Shown: positions 1 through 8,495, counted from the first letter of the stretch. The stretch is 39,608 nt of DNA from Methanoregula sp. (GCA_026394605.1 JAPKXY010000048.1:1-39608); one strand, 5' to 3'. Notes: a model not told the origin generated them from the letters alone. Program-made: numbers and translations.

Positions 1-192
1 GACCTGACCGATGGCAAGAAGCCAGATGATCACTTCAAAAAACCCGATGAATGGCGCCAGGTACTTGATACCTTTGGAGATGAAGATCACCCGGATCGTC
101 CCGAGAGATACATCACAGATCCGTGCAAAAAAAATGAGCAGAGGGAGGATGACCCATTCAAAAAAACCTGGTGATGAAAATAATTCGACCAT
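1..192 (-). CDS. UPF0316 (DUF2179-type) membrane protein, N-terminal part
   Basis: Reading the minus strand from an ATG at 192 gives 64 residues that run off the window edge. The protein has a first hydrophobic segment near residues 12-22, then the stretch [19 protein letters not shown], then a second hydrophobic segment. This arrangement is characteristic of the UPF0316/DUF2179 integral membrane family (DUF5698 N-terminal domain), whose function is unknown. No convincing Shine-Dalgarno site precedes the ATG. The reading frame stays open upstream but offers no ATG or GTG. The gene is downstream of, and on the same strand as, the lipoprotein gene ending at 261. Only the N-terminus is visible, so the family call rests on this one conserved block. 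Confidence 0.72.
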   Translation of the reverse strand, partial: MVELFSSPGFFEWVILPLLIFFARICDVSLGTIRVIFISKGIKYLAPFIGFFEVIIWLLAIGQV

Positions 193-240
193 TGCTAGTA
201 GTTCTGGAGGGAATAATGCGTTAATAGTTTTTGGTAAAAA

Positions 241-248
241 GGGGGGGG
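241..248. repeat. G8/C8 homopolymer tract
   Basis: Eight consecutive G on the plus strand, preceded by five A. On the coding (minus) strand this is a C8-T5 run lying 13 bp after the lipoprotein stop and about 49 bp before the UPF0316 start. It could act as part of a T-rich terminator for the lipoprotein or be a slippage-prone tract in the leader of the downstream gene; nothing shows which. Confidence 0.6.
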
Positions 249-260
249 CTATTTTAATAA

Positions 261-1226
261 TCACGTGGCATTGTTGATGGTAAATGGCTTCAGTGCCGTA
301 CCGTTCTGTTTATCGAGGGCATTTCGTACCGTTAAACTCCACGGACCTGTTGCCGTTCCTGCCGGGATCCTCAGCACGCACGTAATCTGGGTGGCAGAGC
401 TTACCACAACATTTGCACCTTCCAGTTCAGTGGTCCCTTTATTGAATAAGACCTTTGCGGGGTTCTTGAAATTGCTCCCCGTAATCGTGAGATCGATCGT
501 TTGACCGATCATACCCTGAGAAGGAGTAATACTGCTGACAACCGGGCCCGGTTCGTTAACGGTAAACCCGTTTGTCAGGATATCTGATCCTCCATTGGGA
601 TTTGTGACAACCACGCTATAGTGCCCGGCCAGGAGTCCGTAGAGGTTGAAGTAACAGGTGATCTTTGTATCAGTGACGACAACATCAGAGGCCTTCACCG
701 ATGCCCCGTCAACCCCGACCAGTTTAAGGGTCGCGCCGGACTGGAAATGCTCCCCTGCGAGGTTGGTGATACTCGCACTCATACCACTTGTGCCACTACT
801 GGGAGTGATGCCTGAAATGCTGGGTTCAGAAACTTGTGCCGGCCTTGTCGTGGCCGTAGCAGTCGGCGTGGTAATGGGTACCGCAGATATCGAGCTGGCA
901 TGGAAGACTTTGGCAGGGTATACTTTTTCCGTCAGGTCACGTTCCGCTGTTTCATTTTTATTATCCTTCCGGTACCAGCTACTGTCGGATTTCTTATATG
1001 CAAGGGCGCGTTCGTATTTATCGGTCTTTGTATCATATTTCACGATCAGCCAGAAAGTATCGGTTGACGTGGCAGTCTTTGCGATGATATCCCCTGCTAT
1101 GAACTTCGGCTGAACCGCAGTGGTTGCAGGTACCGGAGTTGCTGTGCCGGAACCGGACTGATCGGAACAGCCGGCGCCAAGCACTGCGATGATAAGGATC
1201 CCGATAATCAGGAAATGCACCTTCAT
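261..1226 (-). CDS. Surface lipoprotein with two IPT/TIG domains
   Basis: A 321-residue secreted protein. Residues 1-19 form a signal peptide ending in a lipobox-like GAGC with Cys20, so it is probably lipid-anchored on the outer face of the membrane. A threonine-rich linker follows, then a domain at about 41-112 rich in Tyr, Lys and Trp that I do not recognise, another Thr/Pro linker, and two immunoglobulin-like IPT/TIG repeats at about 132-225 and 230-320, each with the ITPSxG opening. GGTGA lies 6 nt before the ATG. The 41-112 domain is closely matched in the neighbouring lipoprotein ending at 1365, so the two are tandem paralogues. The ligand or surface role is unknown. Confidence 0.85.
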   Translation of the reverse strand: MKVHFLIIGILIIAVLGAGCSDQSGSGTATPVPATTAVQPKFIAGDIIAKTATSTDTFWLIVKYDTKTDKYERALAYKKSDSSWYRKDNKNETAERDLTEKVYPAKVFHASSISAVPITTPTATATTRPAQVSEPSISGITPSSGTSGMSASITNLAGEHFQSGATLKLVGVDGASVKASDVVVTDTKITCYFNLYGLLAGHYSVVVTNPNGGSDILTNGFTVNEPGPVVSSITPSQGMIGQTIDLTITGSNFKNPAKVLFNKGTTELEGANVVVSSATQITCVLRIPAGTATGPWSLTVRNALDKQNGTALKPFTINNAT

Positions 1227-1364
1227 GTTAGTTCACCATGTATACCGTTCTGTTATAGCCATAATTATTTTGTGTTCCCGATTTTTTTAATAATATCACA
1301 CATTGAACAGAAATTATCTTTACAAGGAGTGTAGTATAGAAAAAAATAGCGGGGCCCCCTGCGC

Positions 1365-2657
1365 TCAATTCACAATAATATAATTTGATAGTGTGGTCGT
1401 GTTGCTGCCTCCTGCATTGGTCACCGTCAGTTTCACGGAATATGTCCCGGCAGTCGTATATGTGTGCGACGGGTTCTGCAATGTCGAGGTGTTTCCAGCT
1501 CCGATGTCCCCAAATATCCAGCTCCATGTCGTAGGGTTCCGCGTCGACAGATCTGAAAATGTCACCGGTAGGGGGTGATTACCTGCAAGAGGCGCCCCAA
1601 AGAAGGCAACTATGGGTGGCGGAGGATTCGTGACCGTGAACAGATTGGTACCGATGCCAGACTGTCCTGCACTGTTGGTCACCATGACATTCCATTGACC
1701 TGTTGCTGCGGATGCAAGATTGATTGTACAGGTCACCTGAGCCGCAGAAACAACGGTTACATTCGTAGCTGATATATCAGGTTGCCCGCTCTTCGTTAGT
1801 TTTACCGACGTTACGTTGAGCAGGTTACTTCCCGCAAGATTGGTGATATTGATAGTGATACCGGAAGTCGCCGATGCAGGTAACATACTACTTACAGTTG
1901 GTGCAGAGGGAGCTGTCGTCGTCGGCTGGGTCGTTGTTGTGGTATTGGTAATTGTGAACCCATTCACAAGCGTCCCCGACTGCCCTTCAGGGTTGATCAC
2001 GGTAACGTTCCAGGCACCTATCTGGGCACTCGGGAGAATCCCAAACCGGCAGCTGATCGTGGATGCGGATACCATCGTGACGTCCGAACCGGTGATCGTT
2101 GCCGAACCCTTCTCCAGTCTGGTAGTCGCACCCGTGCGGAAATTAGTGCCGGTAATGCCGGTGATGTTCACCGTCGTGCCGGCCATACCGGAACCCGGCG
2201 TAATGCCGGTCACGACCGGTGCGGGAAGGGGTGCGGTTGTGGTCGTTGTTACGGGTGTTGTGGTGGGTGCGGTTGTTGCTGCCGGGGTAGCGACCGGAAC
2301 ATCAGATAGCGAGGGTACATGGGCAATCTTTGCGGGATAGAGCTTTTCCATCAGGGAACGGTCATACAATTCGGTCTTTGCGTCTTTGCGGTACCAGCTT
2401 CCATCGGATTTTTTATATGCGAGAGCACGTTCGTATTTGTCGGTCTTTGCATCATATTTTACGATCAGCCAGAAGGTATCGGCTGACGTGGCAGTCCTTG
2501 CGATGATATCCCATGCAATAAATTTTGCCTGGACTAAAGGGGTGGTTGGAACCATTGTCGTTGTCCCCTGAGGGGTATTTCCCGAACACCCGGCAAAGAA
2601 CATGGCAAGCACAACCAATCCCGCCAGCAATAACGAAACCTCTATCCTTTTTCGCAT
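1365..2657 (-). CDS. Surface lipoprotein with IPT/TIG repeats and C-terminal PKD domain
   Basis: A 430-residue secreted protein with a signal peptide and lipobox (FAGC, Cys24). The unknown domain shared with the downstream paralogue covers about 45-116. After a Thr-rich linker come two IPT/TIG domains (about 147-245 and 253-350) and a C-terminal PKD domain (about 350-430) with the typical WSWIFGD and a later HTYTTAGTYSVKLTVTN block. AAGGAT lies about 9 nt before the ATG. PKD and IPT modules are known in cell-surface proteins of Methanomicrobiales and Methanosarcinales, where they are taken to mediate protein or carbohydrate contacts. Compared with its neighbour it has gained a PKD module, so the pair looks like duplication followed by domain shuffling. 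Confidence 0.87.
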   Translation of the reverse strand: MRKRIEVSLLLAGLVVLAMFFAGCSGNTPQGTTTMVPTTPLVQAKFIAWDIIARTATSADTFWLIVKYDAKTDKYERALAYKKSDGSWYRKDAKTELYDRSLMEKLYPAKIAHVPSLSDVPVATPAATTAPTTTPVTTTTTAPLPAPVVTGITPGSGMAGTTVNITGITGTNFRTGATTRLEKGSATITGSDVTMVSASTISCRFGILPSAQIGAWNVTVINPEGQSGTLVNGFTITNTTTTTQPTTTAPSAPTVSSMLPASATSGITINITNLAGSNLLNVTSVKLTKSGQPDISATNVTVVSAAQVTCTINLASAATGQWNVMVTNSAGQSGIGTNLFTVTNPPPPIVAFFGAPLAGNHPLPVTFSDLSTRNPTTWSWIFGDIGAGNTSTLQNPSHTYTTAGTYSVKLTVTNAGGSNTTTLSNYIIVN

Positions 2658-2894
2658 ACGAAAGCGATCCTTTTCTGTTCACATAATCGTATCGAAATCG
2701 ACCGGAACTGATCTTTTTACGAGAGGGTATGACGGGTTTGTGCTCTCGGCCCAGCCTTAGTAACAACGGGCAGAAATATAATATTACGCGGCTCGTGAAT
2801 CCGGATAATCATTGTCCGTTTCTCCAATGCACGTTAAAAAAATGTCTGACGCCACCTTTACATAGTTGCAGGGAATCTGGTAGGTGGTGACGCC

Positions 2895-3236
2895 ATGAGG
2901 AAAGCAATGGATGAAACCTGCTCAAATGCCGGAATCCTCAAAAGGGCAGGCAGGGGGCTTGTGATTGACATTGCGGGCGCTGAATTTTTCATACTTGAGG
3001 AAGATCTGATCGCACTCATGAGCAACCAGATGGCTGACGTGGTTAATTACGACGGTGAAGCGGAGGGACTCGCATGGCTCTCGCCGCTTGTTGCACCAAA
3101 AAAGATGGATTTGACTGCTGCCATCGACCACCATATCTACATCGTCTCCTATGGCGGATTCGGGCATGTGGTCAGGGGTATCCGTAAACAGGTGGTTATC
3201 AAAGAGTACCATCCAATGAAACCTGCTGTGGTGTGA
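2895..3236 (+). CDS. Conserved-looking hypothetical protein, 113 aa
   Basis: I do not recognise this family. The protein has no signal peptide or membrane segment and looks like a small globular alpha/beta protein. It carries a hydrophobic strand around residues 20-32 (GLVIDIAGAEFFIL) and a second around 80-90 (DHHIYIVSYGGFGHVV). AGGTGG lies about 7 nt before the ATG, supporting the start, and a run of six T directly after the stop looks like a terminator. It stands alone between a divergent lipoprotein gene and a convergent membrane-protein gene. The codon pattern and clean start and stop signals favour a real gene over chance; the minus-strand frame across it has none of these. Confidence 0.7.
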   Translation: MRKAMDETCSNAGILKRAGRGLVIDIAGAEFFILEEDLIALMSNQMADVVNYDGEAEGLAWLSPLVAPKKMDLTAAIDHHIYIVSYGGFGHVVRGIRKQVVIKEYHPMKPAVV

Positions 3237-3245
3237 TTTTTTATT
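3237..3245 (+). terminator. T-rich terminator after the 113-aa gene
   Basis: A run of six T directly follows the TGA stop, then ATTAT. Archaeal intrinsic termination relies on such U-rich tracts without an obligatory hairpin. Confidence 0.5.
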
Positions 3246-3351
3246 ATCGGATCCCTCCCACACCAGCATGCATGCAGGGAGCATTCCCTGCATACCAGAT
3301 AACCTGTGCTCCGACCACCTCTATGGATATTACAGGCTGCACAAAGACCAT

Positions 3352-4194
3352 TTATTGGTTTTTTGCGGGCACCCTGATGGTGAAAAAGTTCCTGTACAGG
3401 TAATAATGGGATCCAAGAAGACAGAGAAGCGACAATGCTGCGGTTCCATACACAAGAGGGATAACCGTATCGCCATACGCAGGATCGATTCTCTGGAATA
3501 CTACAACCATGATCCCAAATGCCACAAACAATGACGAGGCATACACATCCCTGATTGAAAAGAAAAACACAGCAGAAGCCAGACCCACGATTGTCATACT
3601 AAGAAGATCGTCCGGCTGGTTCAGGAGCTGGCTGTGGACAACCGAAGAGAGACCAAATATAATCCCTGTGACAATGACACCGGCAATGATTGAGCTAACT
3701 GCACCGCCACTCCGGACATACGACTGCACGTGGGTGCCGATAAGAACCCAGCATACCATCACACCGGCAATTGCGACAGGGAACACGAGCATGAGCATAT
3801 TGAACAGGGCGAGCCGGTGCACCCCGTATGGCGTGAAGGTAATGAGGCACAGGTACCCGATAAGTCCGGTGAAAACAGTCACAAGAATGGCACGACGTGG
3901 AGATCGAAAACCGATCTGGAACATGTTCACGGCACCGGAAATGAAGGCTGATCGCAGGCAGACCACCGGCACAGCGATCCCTACGACGATATTGGCAAAG
4001 ACCATGTACAGGATCAGCGGCAGGGGCTGGTAGTGTTCAAAGAGGCCGAGGCTTCCCTCAAGCAGAAACGTCTCCAGAACCCAGACAGTATAAATGAGGA
4101 AGGGGATGACAAGAAGCCTGGAGGCGGAAAAACGGACCACTGTTTGTTGCCCGATTAATTGATCCGGTTTTTTGTCATCTGCGATACTTTTCAC
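3352..4194 (-). CDS. Polytopic membrane protein of unknown function
   Basis: About 280 residues with roughly eight hydrophobic segments, spread from about residue 25 to 270. Charged, short connecting loops lie between them. I do not recognise the family and see no catalytic motif. I place the start at GTG 4194 because GGAGGG lies five bases before it; an in-frame ATG at 4218 would add eight residues but has no ribosome site. It lies 51 bp after korB on the same strand, so it may be the last gene of the korAB transcript, though nothing in the sequence ties its function to 2-oxoacid metabolism. Confidence 0.78.
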   Translation of the reverse strand: MKSIADDKKPDQLIGQQTVVRFSASRLLVIPFLIYTVWVLETFLLEGSLGLFEHYQPLPLILYMVFANIVVGIAVPVVCLRSAFISGAVNMFQIGFRSPRRAILVTVFTGLIGYLCLITFTPYGVHRLALFNMLMLVFPVAIAGVMVCWVLIGTHVQSYVRSGGAVSSIIAGVIVTGIIFGLSSVVHSQLLNQPDDLLSMTIVGLASAVFFFSIRDVYASSLFVAFGIMVVVFQRIDPAYGDTVIPLVYGTAALSLLCLLGSHYYLYRNFFTIRVPAKNQ

Positions 4195-4245
4195 CGGTTC
4201 CCTCCATGCAAATGGCATGCCGGCGCCCGTTCTCCCGAAATACGC

Positions 4246-5097
4246 TCATTGTCGTGTGGCAAGGAACTCCCGGGTGCGGAGCAGTCGCTCGGTTTTGGGC
4301 AATGACTTGTGCTGGAGTTGCTCATCGAATGTCGGAGCTTTTCGCTGGTAAAACAGTCCCAGCGCAATCGGTGCACCGCTGTTGTAGTCCCATTCCCGTA
4401 TCTTTTCACAGGCAAGCAGTGCGTCCGAACGGTCATACGCAGGCAGGTCACGGGTGTGGGTATTGTAATGATCGGTCAGGTTCAAAAATGTCGCGCAGAT
4501 CTGAAGCACATCGATAAAAGAAAATCCCCTGTGATCGATGGCTCCCCGTATAAGGGTTTTTAGGAGGTCCATCTTTTTTGTATAACCACGCGCAATATAC
4601 GTCGCCCCGCTGGCAAGCATCAGCTCCAGCGGGTTGAGCGGGTACTCCATTGTCCCCATCGGGGTCGATTTTCCCTTAAAGCCAAGCGGCGACGTTGGCG
4701 TGTACTGACCTGTGGTGAGACCATACACGCGGTTGTCATGTACGATCACGGTGATGTCAATATTGCGTTTTGCGGCAAAGATCAGGTGATCGAGCCCCTC
4801 GGCATATACGTCACCATCACCGACACAGCAGATCACCTTCAGCTCTCTGTTTGCAAGCTTGATCCCGCTGGCAACGGGGATCGCCCTCCCGTGGATCGCA
4901 TAGAAGCTGTTGATGTTTAGGTAATCGGCGATCTTTGCATGGCAGCCAATACCAGAGACGAGGACGACGTCATCAAGGCGTGTACCTTCCTGTTCCATGC
5001 CGGCAAGCACGGTCTTGAGGGTATGCTGGATGGTGAAATTTCCGCATCCGGGACACCATGTGTTCTGGGCACTGGTAACAAGTTGACGGCCGGTCAT
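4246..5097 (-). CDS. korB: 2-oxoacid:ferredoxin oxidoreductase, beta subunit
   Basis: This is the thiamine-diphosphate-binding subunit, 283 residues. CPGCG at 15-19 matches the cysteine motif at the N-terminus of beta subunits. The TPP/Mg motif begins with GDGD at 93-96 and ends with DN at 121-122, and HGRAIPVASGIKLAN near 69-83 is typical. With the alpha subunit it would oxidatively decarboxylate a 2-oxoacid with CoA and ferredoxin, most likely 2-oxoglutarate for biosynthesis. The run in reverse would fix CO2 in the partial reductive TCA pathway. Its ATG overlaps the korA stop by 4 bp (ATGA), giving translational coupling. Substrate choice (2-oxoglutarate rather than pyruvate or branched-chain acids) is by resemblance only. 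Confidence 0.88.
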   Translation of the reverse strand: MTGRQLVTSAQNTWCPGCGNFTIQHTLKTVLAGMEQEGTRLDDVVLVSGIGCHAKIADYLNINSFYAIHGRAIPVASGIKLANRELKVICCVGDGDVYAEGLDHLIFAAKRNIDITVIVHDNRVYGLTTGQYTPTSPLGFKGKSTPMGTMEYPLNPLELMLASGATYIARGYTKKMDLLKTLIRGAIDHRGFSFIDVLQICATFLNLTDHYNTHTRDLPAYDRSDALLACEKIREWDYNSGAPIALGLFYQRKAPTFDEQLQHKSLPKTERLLRTREFLATRQ

Positions 5098-6749
5098 ACA
5101 CCCACCTCCCGCAATCGATCCATAAGTATGTCAGGTGTAATCGGGCGCCCGTCGTAATGAAGCACCATCGCGTCGACGGTGATGCCATGGAAACGCAGGA
5201 GTGCGGCAAGCTGGCCTGTCGAGTTCTCCTCGACTGCGATCAGTCGTCTGACCCCCTGCAGTGTACGGTTCAACAGGAGTTCTGGGAACGGGGAGAGCAC
5301 CACAGGCTTAATCAACCGCAGCCCGAGCTCACGGGCGACCTCCCGGCAGGCACCCTGCACAGAACCCCAGCACACGAGTGCAGTCCCGGCATTGGCTGGA
5401 CCATCGGTAGAAACGGTGCTGAATGTTTCCATCGCTTCGGCAAGAAGTGCGGCTTTCCTCATCCGTTTGCGGGTCATCTGGGTGACGACCCCTGAGTCCT
5501 CTGTTGTGATCCCGAACTCGTCATGGGCATAACTGTTTACTTTCACTACTGCGCCATTCGTTCCGGGAAAAGCAAGCGGCGAAACTCCTGAACCGGTCTC
5601 TGCATACCTGCGGTAGGGGGGTTTCCCGTCCCAATCGATCGGTTCCCCCAAGGATAGTTCGGGAAGGTCTGCCGGATCGAGACTGAACGTCCCCTCAGAA
5701 AGGGTCTTATCTGCGAGGATAAAAGCAGGGACCTGATAACGCCATGCAACATCCATCGCAACTGCTGACCAGTAATACGCCTCCCGGGTATCCCCTGGTG
5801 CGACAACGAACCTCGGGAATTCGCCCTGCCCGGCGTTTACTATGAAATGCAGGTCCGACTGGGCGGTGTATGTGGGAAGACCGGTCGACGGCCCCGTCCT
5901 CTGGGATACCACGAGCACTACGGGGATCTCTGCCATACCTGCAAGCGAGACCCCCTCAGTCATCAGGCAGAACCCGCCACCTGAGGTGCCCACCGCCACC
6001 CGCTCACCCGCGTATGAGAAACCGAGTGCCATGAGGATTACCGCGATCTCGTTTTCAGGGTGCACGACGGTGATGCCGAACCGCTGTGCGTTTTCCGCGA
6101 GGAAATGAAGAAGGCTTGATGAGGGGGTCATCGGGTACGAGACGTAGGCGGAAAGCCCCCCCGCAATCAACCCCAGCCCTATTGCTTCGTTTCCGGTGAT
6201 CAGGCAGAGGCGGCGAGACCCTATCGATTCAACCGGATAAACAGGGGTGACCTGATCAAATGCCCGCCTCGCAACGCGCAGGTTAATTTCGGTGCCTTTG
6301 GGAATATACGCGGGGAAAACTTTTATTATAATGTCCCACGGTATGCCCGCAGCCTTCGCAAACGCCCCGATTATCGCGGAATTACCCATTATTACAGGTG
6401 CATTTTCGGTTTTAAGCACTCCGTTCACCGATATGCCCTGCCCTTCAGCTTTCACAACATCGGAGTTAAAAATGGTCAATGTCGTTTCCTTGAACCGCAT
6501 TTTATGGTTTGCTATTGTGTCCTGGTTGAGCGCAAGGACGAAATCGACCGTTGTTTTGTGCACACCAATGGGGGTATCAGATCCGCGAATAATGGCAAAG
6601 TTATGCCCGCCCCGGATCAGGGACGGGTAATCGAAGTATATATACGTATAATAGCCCAACTGGTTGAGTAACTGGGCGATAACCGCACTCGCGCTGTTGA
6701 TCCCGTCACCTGCCTTCCCACCAACCAAAATAGAGATGTCCTGCACCAC
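5094..6749 (-). CDS. korA: 2-oxoacid:ferredoxin oxidoreductase, fused gamma-alpha subunit
   Basis: 551 residues. The N-terminal gamma domain (about 1-185) carries GGKAGDGINSA and later YPSLIRGGHNF. The alpha domain (about 190-551) has the TPSS segment after SYPMTPSSSLL and the ENE motif in VHPENEIAV. In this enzyme class the two domains are often separate; here they are fused, as in two-subunit archaeal enzymes, and no ferredoxin-like delta subunit is encoded nearby. The start is a GTG (followed by a second GTG) with GGGGA 7 nt upstream. A TATATAT element lies about 40 bp upstream and a 7-bp inverted repeat lies between them in the leader. It is transcribed with korB. Confidence 0.88.
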   Translation of the reverse strand: MVQDISILVGGKAGDGINSASAVIAQLLNQLGYYTYIYFDYPSLIRGGHNFAIIRGSDTPIGVHKTTVDFVLALNQDTIANHKMRFKETTLTIFNSDVVKAEGQGISVNGVLKTENAPVIMGNSAIIGAFAKAAGIPWDIIIKVFPAYIPKGTEINLRVARRAFDQVTPVYPVESIGSRRLCLITGNEAIGLGLIAGGLSAYVSYPMTPSSSLLHFLAENAQRFGITVVHPENEIAVILMALGFSYAGERVAVGTSGGGFCLMTEGVSLAGMAEIPVVLVVSQRTGPSTGLPTYTAQSDLHFIVNAGQGEFPRFVVAPGDTREAYYWSAVAMDVAWRYQVPAFILADKTLSEGTFSLDPADLPELSLGEPIDWDGKPPYRRYAETGSGVSPLAFPGTNGAVVKVNSYAHDEFGITTEDSGVVTQMTRKRMRKAALLAEAMETFSTVSTDGPANAGTALVCWGSVQGACREVARELGLRLIKPVVLSPFPELLLNRTLQGVRRLIAVEENSTGQLAALLRFHGITVDAMVLHYDGRPITPDILMDRLREVGV

Positions 6750-6758
6750 TGCAGCTTC

Positions 6759-6788
6759 CCCTGATATTCTGGTGGTGGATCATCAGGG
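6759..6788. promoter_or_regulatory. Inverted repeat in korA leader region
   Basis: CCCTGAT (6759-6765) and ATCAGGG (6782-6788) are perfect 7-bp arms separated by 16 bp, immediately upstream of the korA GTG and next to a TATATAT element at about 6788-6795. It could be an operator or an RNA hairpin close to the ribosome site; the right arm touches the likely TATA box. Confidence 0.45.
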
Positions 6789-7049
6789 ATATATATTGCC
6801 ATACCGTCGCTGCTGCCGCGTATTTTAATCACCCGGTATGCAATTGGTGGCGCTCGCATCTTTTGATTCGTCCGGAGATCGTTTTATTCGTATGGTTATA
6901 TTCAAATAGACTGGCGTCGACCATCATGACATAGAAAAATATCCGGATACAGGGGTTCGCTGCCCGATTACATGTATCATGCATTCATAATAAATCCCGC
7001 CACAATCCAGCCATTGTGATGTTGGTGAGAGTGGGACGGATGTGAAAGT

Positions 7050-7934
7050 GTGAAAACTGACTCGATCATAACAGACAAAAAGTCCTACACTGTCCACAGT
7101 AAAAGCGGAATGGATTTACAGAGCCTGATCAAAGCAATGCGGCATTCTAACCTCGGTATACGATGGCGGGCTGCGCTCGCTCTCGGCGAGATCGGTGAGC
7201 CGGCATTAAAACCCCTGATCAAGGCGCTTAAGGATGAAGACAAAGACATCCAGTGGCTTGCCGGGATCGCGCTTTCACGGATGGGGAAGCCGGCAATCCC
7301 GCAGCTCATCCGCGCGATGAGTGAGAAGGAGTATGACGTCCGGTGGCGGGCCACCATCATTCTTGCGAAGTTCGGAGAAGCAGCGGTTGATCCGCTCATT
7401 GATCTGCTTAAAGAAAAGGAGAGCGACCTGCGCTGGCACAGCGCTCTTGCGCTCTCGCTCATCGGAAAACCGGCGATTGAACCCCTTATCCGTGCACTAA
7501 AGGATAAGGACTGGTTTGTACGGGTTCGGGCAGCATGGGCACTCGGAGAGATCGGGGACAGCATGGCGGTCGAACCCCTTATCCAGTCGGTAAATGATCA
7601 GGACTGGTATGTCCGCTGGAGTGCTGCCGATGCGCTCGGCAAGATTGGGGACAGGAAAGCAACTAAATGCCTGATTGCTGCGCTCAGGGAGCCGGACTCA
7701 TATGTCCAGGTGCCGGCGTCATGGGCGCTGGGAAGACTTGGCGACGAGAATTCTGTCGATGCCCTTGTCCAGGCGCTCAAGGCCTCCGACTGGTATGTCC
7801 GCTGGGGTGCGATCGAAGCGCTGGGCAAGATCGGGGATAAGAGAGCACTGGATCACCTTAAAAAGGCGCTGGACGACAAGGACGAATATGTCCGGACCGC
7901 TGCGGAAGAAGCGATAGAAAAGATCCTTTCCTAA
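7050..7934 (+). CDS. HEAT-repeat (PBS lyase-like) protein
   Basis: 294 residues made almost entirely of nine HEAT repeats of about 30-31 residues, from about residue 25 to the end. Each opens with LI.AL or similar and has a VRW.AA.ALG.IG core. Such repeats form a superhelical scaffold for binding proteins; no catalytic domain is fused. No signal peptide is present, so it should be cytoplasmic. The start is taken as GTG 7050 because upstream ATG and GTG codons in other frames hit stops at once; ATG 7110 at residue 21 is an alternative just before the repeats. The gene converges on a response-regulator gene and stands alone. The partner is unknown. Confidence 0.85.
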   Translation: MKTDSIITDKKSYTVHSKSGMDLQSLIKAMRHSNLGIRWRAALALGEIGEPALKPLIKALKDEDKDIQWLAGIALSRMGKPAIPQLIRAMSEKEYDVRWRATIILAKFGEAAVDPLIDLLKEKESDLRWHSALALSLIGKPAIEPLIRALKDKDWFVRVRAAWALGEIGDSMAVEPLIQSVNDQDWYVRWSAADALGKIGDRKATKCLIAALREPDSYVQVPASWALGRLGDENSVDALVQALKASDWYVRWGAIEALGKIGDKRALDHLKKALDDKDEYVRTAAEEAIEKILS

Positions 7935-7965
7935 ATTTTTGTTCAGGCACTGTGGTTTTCGAACC

Positions 7966-8358
7966 TCATGGGTTCTTCTTAATCATTGTCTCAAGAAGTG
8001 TCTTGATATCGGTGATCCGGTACGGTTTTGCGAGAATTCCGGCGAGCCCGAAGGAGGCAAAGTCAGTCATCATGGGGTCATCGGTATACCCGCTGGACAT
8101 CACAACTTTTGCCTGCGGGTCAAGTGCGTGGATTTGTTCAAACGCCTCCTTTCCCCCCATACCCTCTGGCACCGAGAGGTCGAGAATCACAAGATCAAAC
8201 GGGTGTCCCGCTGTTTTTTCGTGCTGGTAGAGCTCGATGGCGGCGGCGCCGTTCCTGGCAAACATCACATCATAACCGAGGAACCGCATGACCTCCTGGG
8301 TGACATCGAGAATCACCTGCTCGTCATCCATCAGAAGCACCTTTCCCTTACCAGTCAT
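7966..8358 (-). CDS. Stand-alone response regulator receiver protein
   Basis: 130 residues forming a single CheY-like receiver domain with no output domain. The acidic pair is Asp11-Asp12, the phosphoacceptor is Asp60 in VILDLSVP, the switch serine is at 88-89, and the conserved lysine is Lys111 in AKPY. I choose ATG 8358 because GGAG lies 6 nt upstream; a longer frame begins at 8373. Single-domain receivers usually act in phosphorelays with hybrid kinases or by binding a partner; no kinase is encoded in the window. A CTTATAG TATA-like box about 26 bp before the inferred transcription start, and tandem repeats around that start, suggest regulated expression. Confidence 0.9.
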   Translation of the reverse strand: MTGKGKVLLMDDEQVILDVTQEVMRFLGYDVMFARNGAAAIELYQHEKTAGHPFDLVILDLSVPEGMGGKEAFEQIHALDPQAKVVMSSGYTDDPMMTDFASFGLAGILAKPYRITDIKTLLETMIKKNP

Positions 8359-8368
8359 ACGTGCTCCA

Positions 8369-8388
8369 ACCAATCAGGTACCAATCAG
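8369..8388. promoter_or_regulatory. Tandem direct repeats at response-regulator promoter
   Basis: ACCAATCAG occurs at 8369-8377 and again at 8380-8388, an 11-bp period that puts both copies on the same face of the helix. A TATA-like CTTATAG (minus strand, 8402-8408) lies just upstream, which puts the inferred transcription start near 8379, between the copies. A protein bound here would block initiation. The binding factor is unknown. Confidence 0.45.
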
Positions 8389-8495
8389 TCTTGAATGATA
8401 CCTATAAGAGATTTCCCTTTAGATGTTGCCTGTTTTGTTTATTGAATCGTGCAGGGCAGCATTGCCATTGTATCTGATCAGGAACCTGACCGCGG

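Noticed and set aside
6955-6985. GGGGTTCGCTGCCC, resembling a tRNA T-arm
   Set aside because: The flanking bases do not form the five-pair T stem, and no anticodon or acceptor arm can be found nearby.
7050-7934. CRISPR-like or tandem DNA repeat in the HEAT gene
   Set aside because: The periodicity is at the protein level (about 92 bp) and the nucleotide copies diverge; no spacers exist.
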